A stretch of DNA of 64,000 nucleotides from Arbacia lixula (taxonomy: Eukaryota > Echinodermata > Echinoidea > Arbacioida > Arbaciidae). The notes beneath the pieces are model-generated. The model saw nothing but the letters and a program-made list of their open reading frames with translations, searched no databases and was not told where the DNA came from. Positions 62,001 to 64,000 of the stretch are shown here, piece by piece. A program made the translations under genes and the position numbers. Numbering within the stretch: position 1 is the first letter of the stretch; every line of letters begins with the position of its first letter. The stretch is taken from NCBI GenBank assembly GCA_963669155.1, contig OZ022580.1:23488512-23552511 (forward strand), given 5' to 3'.

Positions 62001-62548
62001 AAAAAAGCGCATGTGGAATCTGTTTTTAATGCATAACCTGGTTCCTGTCTCATAATGAGTTGCTGTCGATCTGAATCGATTGTAAGTCTCGTCCCTTATC
62101 TCTAATATACAGAGTTACTATCACGATATCAATCACAAGTCTACTTGCAATCGATTGTAATTCTTTTTAAGACAGGGCCCTGGTTTAGTCTTTTCATTTC
62201 ATGTACGCACCTTCAGAAGTATTTCCTGTCATAAACATCAATTAGTTTATATCTTGTACTTTCATCATATCGATTTGTATACAAATTTTACCTGTATTTT
62301 CCTTTAGTTGTGTTCTGTGGAATAAAGATTGATTAAATATATCACTGGAACTCTACCACCTCTTATACATAATGTTCATCTTGCATTTCAGGCAAAGCAC
62401 CGAAGGATGAGTACTACAACATAGAGAGCCGAGTAGGGGCCAGTGTGGCCACGCAGCTCAATGTGGGGAACAACGTACGCGTTGGGGTCAACGGGGAGCT
62501 GCTCTCAGACAGCCTCAAGGTCAAGAAGTGGAAAAGTGAAACAGAAAC
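52866..62548 (+). CDS. Unrecognised gene, 5' part (at least six exons, continues past the right edge)
   Basis: Exons are 52866-53098 (coding from 53015), 58665-58849, 59494-59561, 60645-60734, 61650-61928 and 62392-62548. All junctions are GT/AG and phases agree (0, 2, 1, 1, 1, then 2). The protein begins [20 protein letters not shown] and reaches 287 codons in the window. It is soluble, with no signal peptide or membrane segment, and has a Ser/Thr/Arg-rich middle. A better-structured part from [18 protein letters not shown] through [15 protein letters not shown] ends near [12 protein letters not shown] do not recognise the family. The Trp- and charge-rich segment might be a conserved domain of a metazoan protein of unknown function. 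A cytoskeletal or ciliary role is conceivable but unsupported here. Confidence 0.75.
53800..53890. mobile_element. Very short TTAA-started repeat
   Basis: TTAACTCTTTATGCAACATTG begins the unit and ACTCAAAGGGTTGATT ends it. It is a decayed member of the short TTAA family. Confidence 0.5.
54511..54956. mobile_element. DNA element with 14-base perfect terminal repeats and inner palindromes
   Basis: CCCCGTTCATATAC and its exact inverse GTATATGAACGGGG bound about 446 bases. TATATGAACGG also occurs inside near 54590 and 54870, so parts of the element are hairpins of their own. It is rich in GCGG/GCAA words and CpG. A decayed relative lies at 56960-57725. It is intronic in the right-hand gene. Confidence 0.85.
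55095..55165. mobile_element. Hairpin MITE, family A, single-arm fragment
   Basis: Only one arm (TACACTACAGCTCAAAGG to GAGCCGCAC) is present; the rest is missing. Confidence 0.75.
55448..56800. mobile_element. Element enclosing the 157-bp array, bounded by inverted GTCTCGCC/GGCGAGAC
   Basis: TTTTGTCTCGCCCACCGG at the left and GGAAGTGGGCGAGACACAA at the right are inverted. They enclose the tandem array and about 230 bases of unique sequence. The class is not clear to me; no transposase or reverse transcriptase frame is present. Confidence 0.55.
55488..56560. repeat. 157-bp tandem repeat array rich in AGGTCA
   Basis: Six near-identical units start with TTGCTTGGATTACAACC at 55488, 55645, 55802, 55959, 56115 and 56272; a diverged seventh begins near 56428. 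Spacing is 156-157 bases. Each unit carries AGGTCA four times, with AAGGTCAAAGGTCA forming a one-base-spaced direct repeat. Confidence 0.95.
56960..57725. mobile_element. Decayed relative of the 54511 element, split by an insertion
   Basis: GAATAGGCGTAACATTTGCAG, TATCGCAATATTGCAGTAATC and CTCGCTAGAAACTTGCTTAC follow the same order as in 54511-54956. About 310 bases in between (57353-57667) have no counterpart there. Confidence 0.7.
57353..57667. mobile_element. Inverted-repeat element nested inside the decayed element
   Basis: TTAAAGATGGCCCATCCTTT at the left and AAAGGGACGGGCTACCTTAA at the right are imperfect inverses. The right part recurs at 36921-37098. It splits the surrounding decayed element, so it is younger than that element. 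Confidence 0.68.
58203..58342. mobile_element. Short hairpin element related to family E
   Basis: GGCCCTGTCGAAATTCGCG and ATAAAAGAGGGCCC end the element, with the symmetric pair GCGATTGATTTGAATCAATTG and GCGATTAATC inside. It lies in the first long intron of the right-hand gene. Confidence 0.6.
58665..58849 (+). CDS. Right-hand gene, exon 2
   Basis: It encodes [20 protein letters not shown] and [20 protein letters not shown], ending near RNTYQKTF. The acceptor is GTATTGATTAG and the donor CAGGTAGAA; phase is 0 in and 2 out. The donor opens into a TG/TGGA microsatellite. Confidence 0.82.
58866..59295. repeat. (TG)n, poly-G and long (TGGA)n microsatellite
   Basis: Starting 16 bases after the exon 2 donor of the right-hand gene, TG and G runs pass into about 360 bases of TGGA/TGGG. 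The Ile-His-Pro and Trp-Met-Asp frames on either strand are translations of the repeat. Confidence 0.96.
59494..59561 (+). CDS. Right-hand gene, exon 3 (68 bases)
   Basis: It encodes [19 protein letters not shown] and SMM. The acceptor is ATTTGCTTCAG and the donor GGGTATGT. It is too short to stand out as an open frame. Confidence 0.78.
59692..59929. mobile_element. Hairpin MITE, family A, copy 5
   Basis: This is a full palindromic copy in the intron after the exon at 59494-59561 of the right-hand gene. Confidence 0.88.
59935..60005. mobile_element. Very short TTAA-ended repeat
   Basis: TTAACTCTTTATGTGCCATAG starts and GCAAAAGGTTAA ends this unit of about 70 bases, which lies directly after family A copy 5. 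Confidence 0.62.
60645..60734 (+). CDS. Right-hand gene, exon 4 (90 bases)
   Basis: It encodes [16 protein letters not shown] and [13 protein letters not shown], low-complexity and Thr/Arg-rich. Splice sites and phase (1 in, 1 out) fit. A different frame across the same bases is a shadow. Confidence 0.75.
60742..61085 (-). mobile_element. SINE, minus strand, plus inverted tail fragment
   Basis: A full minus-strand SINE has its B box (GGATTTGAACC on the plus strand) near 60886-60896 and an A-box region near 60930-60950. It is followed at about 61020 by the tail of a second copy in the opposite orientation. It starts 8 bases after a donor of the right-hand gene. Confidence 0.7.
61220..61467. 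mobile_element. TIR element, about 250 bases, copy 2
   Basis: CTGCCCTACTCCGACAAAAGG and CCTTTTGTCATAGTAGGGCAG are clean inverted ends. It is in reverse orientation relative to the copy at 25076 and lies in an intron of the right-hand gene. Confidence 0.85.
61650..61928 (+). CDS. Right-hand gene, exon 5 (best-structured part)
   Basis: It encodes [55 protein letters not shown] and [17 protein letters not shown]. The GC-rich third positions contrast with the AT-rich introns, as in the confirmed exons of the window. Confidence 0.88.
62043..62180. mobile_element. Short hairpin element, family E
   Basis: TCCTGTCTCATAATGAGTTGC and TTCTTTTTAAGACAGGGCCC are the ends, with the family core CCTTATCTCTAATATACAGA between them. 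It lies in an intron of the right-hand gene. Confidence 0.75.
62392..62548 (+). CDS. Right-hand gene, exon 6 (last in window)
   Basis: It encodes [36 protein letters not shown] and [10 protein letters not shown]. Acceptor GCATTTCAG and donor ACGTGAGTC. Phase is 1 in and 2 out, so a further exon must follow outside the window. Confidence 0.85.
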
Positions 62549-62934
62549 GTGAGTCAGGACCCTCATACAATATTTGGCAAGAAGGGAGCAGGGGAGAAAA
62601 TAATTATTGCGGTTTCTGTTCAAGCCAGATATCTTATAACAAACACATTGCACCAGACCCCATGAATATAATTCATATTTTAAAATAAAAAGTTAAAAGG
62701 AAATGATGATTTTTTAATATATCATTGATATAATCATTACAAATTCTATATCTAGGTCACTGTGTTAGTGCAAATAAAATGGGAAATTGATACATGTTGT
62801 GTCATGTTGATAGTTTTAAGGTCAGGAGAAGTGGATGACATACATTCATCTAGGTCATGAAGCTCTTATAGTGTGTTTTAATATTTTTTATATTCCCACA
62901 ACTCGCCCCCCTTCATCCTAATCCTTTTTCTCCA

Positions 62935-63990
62935 TCCCCTCTTTTCTCTTCCATTCTCCTCTTCAATCTCTTCTTTAATCTCCTCTTCAATCTCCTCTTC
63001 AATCTCCTTTTCAATCTCCTCTTCAATCTCCTCTTCAATCTCTTCTTCAATCTCCTCTTCAATCTCCTTTTCAATCTCCTCTTCAATCTCCTCTTCAATC
63101 TCTTCTTTAATCTCCTGTTCAATCTCTTCTTTAATCTCCTCTTCAATCTCCTCTTCAATCTCCTCTTCAATCTCCTTTTCAATCTCCTTTTCAATCTCCT
63201 CTTCAATCTCCTCTTCAATCTCCTCTTCAATCTCCTCTTCAATCTCCTCTTCAATCTCCTTTTCAATCTCCTTTTCAATCTCCTCTTCAATCTCCTCTTC
63301 AATCGCCTCTTCAATCTCTTCTTTAATCTCCTCTTCAATCTCCTCTTCAAACTCCTCTTCAATCTCCTCTTCAATCTCTTCTTCAATTTCCTCTTCAATC
63401 TCCTCTTCAATCTCCTCTTCAATCTCCTCTTTAATCTCCTCTTCAATCTCCTCTTCAATCTCCTCTTTAATCTCCTCTTCAATCTCTTCTTCAATCTCTT
63501 CTTCAATCTCCTCTTTAATCTTCTCTTCAATCTCCTCTTCAATCTCCTCTTCAATCTTCTCTTCAATCTCCTCTTCAACCTCCTCTTCAATCTCCTCTTC
63601 AATCTCTTTTTTAATCTCCTCTTCAATCTCTTTTTTAATCTCCTCTTCAATCTCCTCTTCAATCTCCTCTTCAATCCCCTCTTAAATCTCCTCTTCAATC
63701 TCCTCTTCAATCTCCTCTTCAATCTCTTTTTTAATCTCCTCTTCAATCTCCTCTTCAATCTCCTCTTCAATCTCTTTTTTAATCTCCTCTTCAATCTCCT
63801 CTTCAATCTCCTCTTCAATCTCCTCTTCAATCTCCTCTTCAACCTCCTCTTCAATCTCCTCTTCAATCTCCTCTTCAATCTCCTTTTTAATCTCCTCTTC
63901 AATCTCCTCTTCAATCTCCTCTTCAATCTCCTCTTCAATCTCCTCTTCAATCTCCTCTTCAATCTCCTCTTCAATCTCCTGCCCCTCTTC
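62935..63990. repeat. 12-bp minisatellite (TCTCCTCTTCAA), about 1 kb
   Basis: About 86 units of a 12-base motif with C/T substitutions run to the window edge. The uninterrupted minus-strand frame of Arg-Leu-Lys-Arg is a consequence of 12 being divisible by 3 and of pyrimidine-only change. It lies in the intron after exon 6 of the right-hand gene. Confidence 0.95.
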
Positions 63991-64000
63991 TCTCCCTCCA

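Noticed and set aside
62913-63974. 353-codon minus-strand frame of Arg-Leu-Lys repeats
   Set aside because: It is the translation of a 12-base minisatellite. No start context, splice site or non-repeat coding sequence supports it.
1-64000. CRISPR arrays, operons, bacterial promoters, retroviral or Polinton copies
   Set aside because: The window is a metazoan nuclear sequence. Tandem arrays are mini- or microsatellites, and I saw no reverse transcriptase, integrase, capsid or envelope frame.

Overview
Organism and gene content. This is animal nuclear DNA from an intron-rich, AT-leaning genome full of short hairpin DNA elements, poly-G/poly-C runs and long simple repeats. Exon-by-exon homology to vertebrate NADK2 and MAP3K1, together with the repeat style (TTAA-flanked elements, chlorinated-looking hairpin families are not implied; simply many short inverted-repeat elements, tRNA-like SINEs and AGGTCA-rich tandem repeats), suggests an invertebrate deuterostome, most likely an echinoderm such as a sea urchin. 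The species is an inference, not proven by the sequence. Four protein-coding genes are supported by splice sites and a consistent reading phase across every exon. Layout. (1) 1-3204, plus strand: the last four exons of a TIR-domain gene whose 5' part lies left of the window. (2) 6325-16247, plus strand: a complete eight-exon mitochondrial NAD kinase gene, NADK2, 478 residues by my join. (3) 23952-47068, minus strand: a complete eighteen-exon MAP3K1 (MEKK1) gene, 1277 residues, with SWIM zinc finger, RING-type finger, armadillo-like region and C-terminal STE11-type kinase domain. (4) About 52866 to beyond 62548, plus strand: at least six exons of a gene I do not recognise, running off the right edge. 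NADK2 and MAP3K1 converge on 16248-23951, which holds their 3' UTRs. MAP3K1 and gene 4 diverge from 47069-52865, which must hold both promoters. Working relationships. The genes do not form an operon-like unit. TIR domains can be NAD-consuming enzymes and NADK2 makes mitochondrial NADP, so the first two neighbours share a metabolite, but nothing here shows a functional link. MAP3K1 is a kinase and ubiquitin ligase upstream of JNK/ERK signalling. Repeats. Most of the non-coding sequence is non-autonomous mobile DNA. A roughly 225-bp hairpin family has five full copies and one fragment; two full copies sit within 50 bp of consecutive NADK2 splice acceptors. A piggyBac-like element bounded by TTAA carries a 41-base poly-G in one terminal repeat and a 25-base poly-C in the other. 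A 157-bp tandem array carries many AGGTCA half-sites. Further families have terminal repeats of 14 to 19 bp or more, and there are tRNA-like SINE fragments and long simple-sequence tracts, including about 1 kb of a 12-bp pyrimidine-rich minisatellite at the right edge. Local duplications have touched the genes themselves: three extra tandem copies of the end of NADK2 exon 4 lie in intron 4, and part of MAP3K1 exon 10 with its flanking intron is repeated inside MAP3K1 intron 1. Limits. Exon joins were made by eye from GT/AG sites, phase and remembered protein families. No alignment, transcript or repeat-library search was run. UTR ends, promoters and the outer boundaries of many repeats are approximate.
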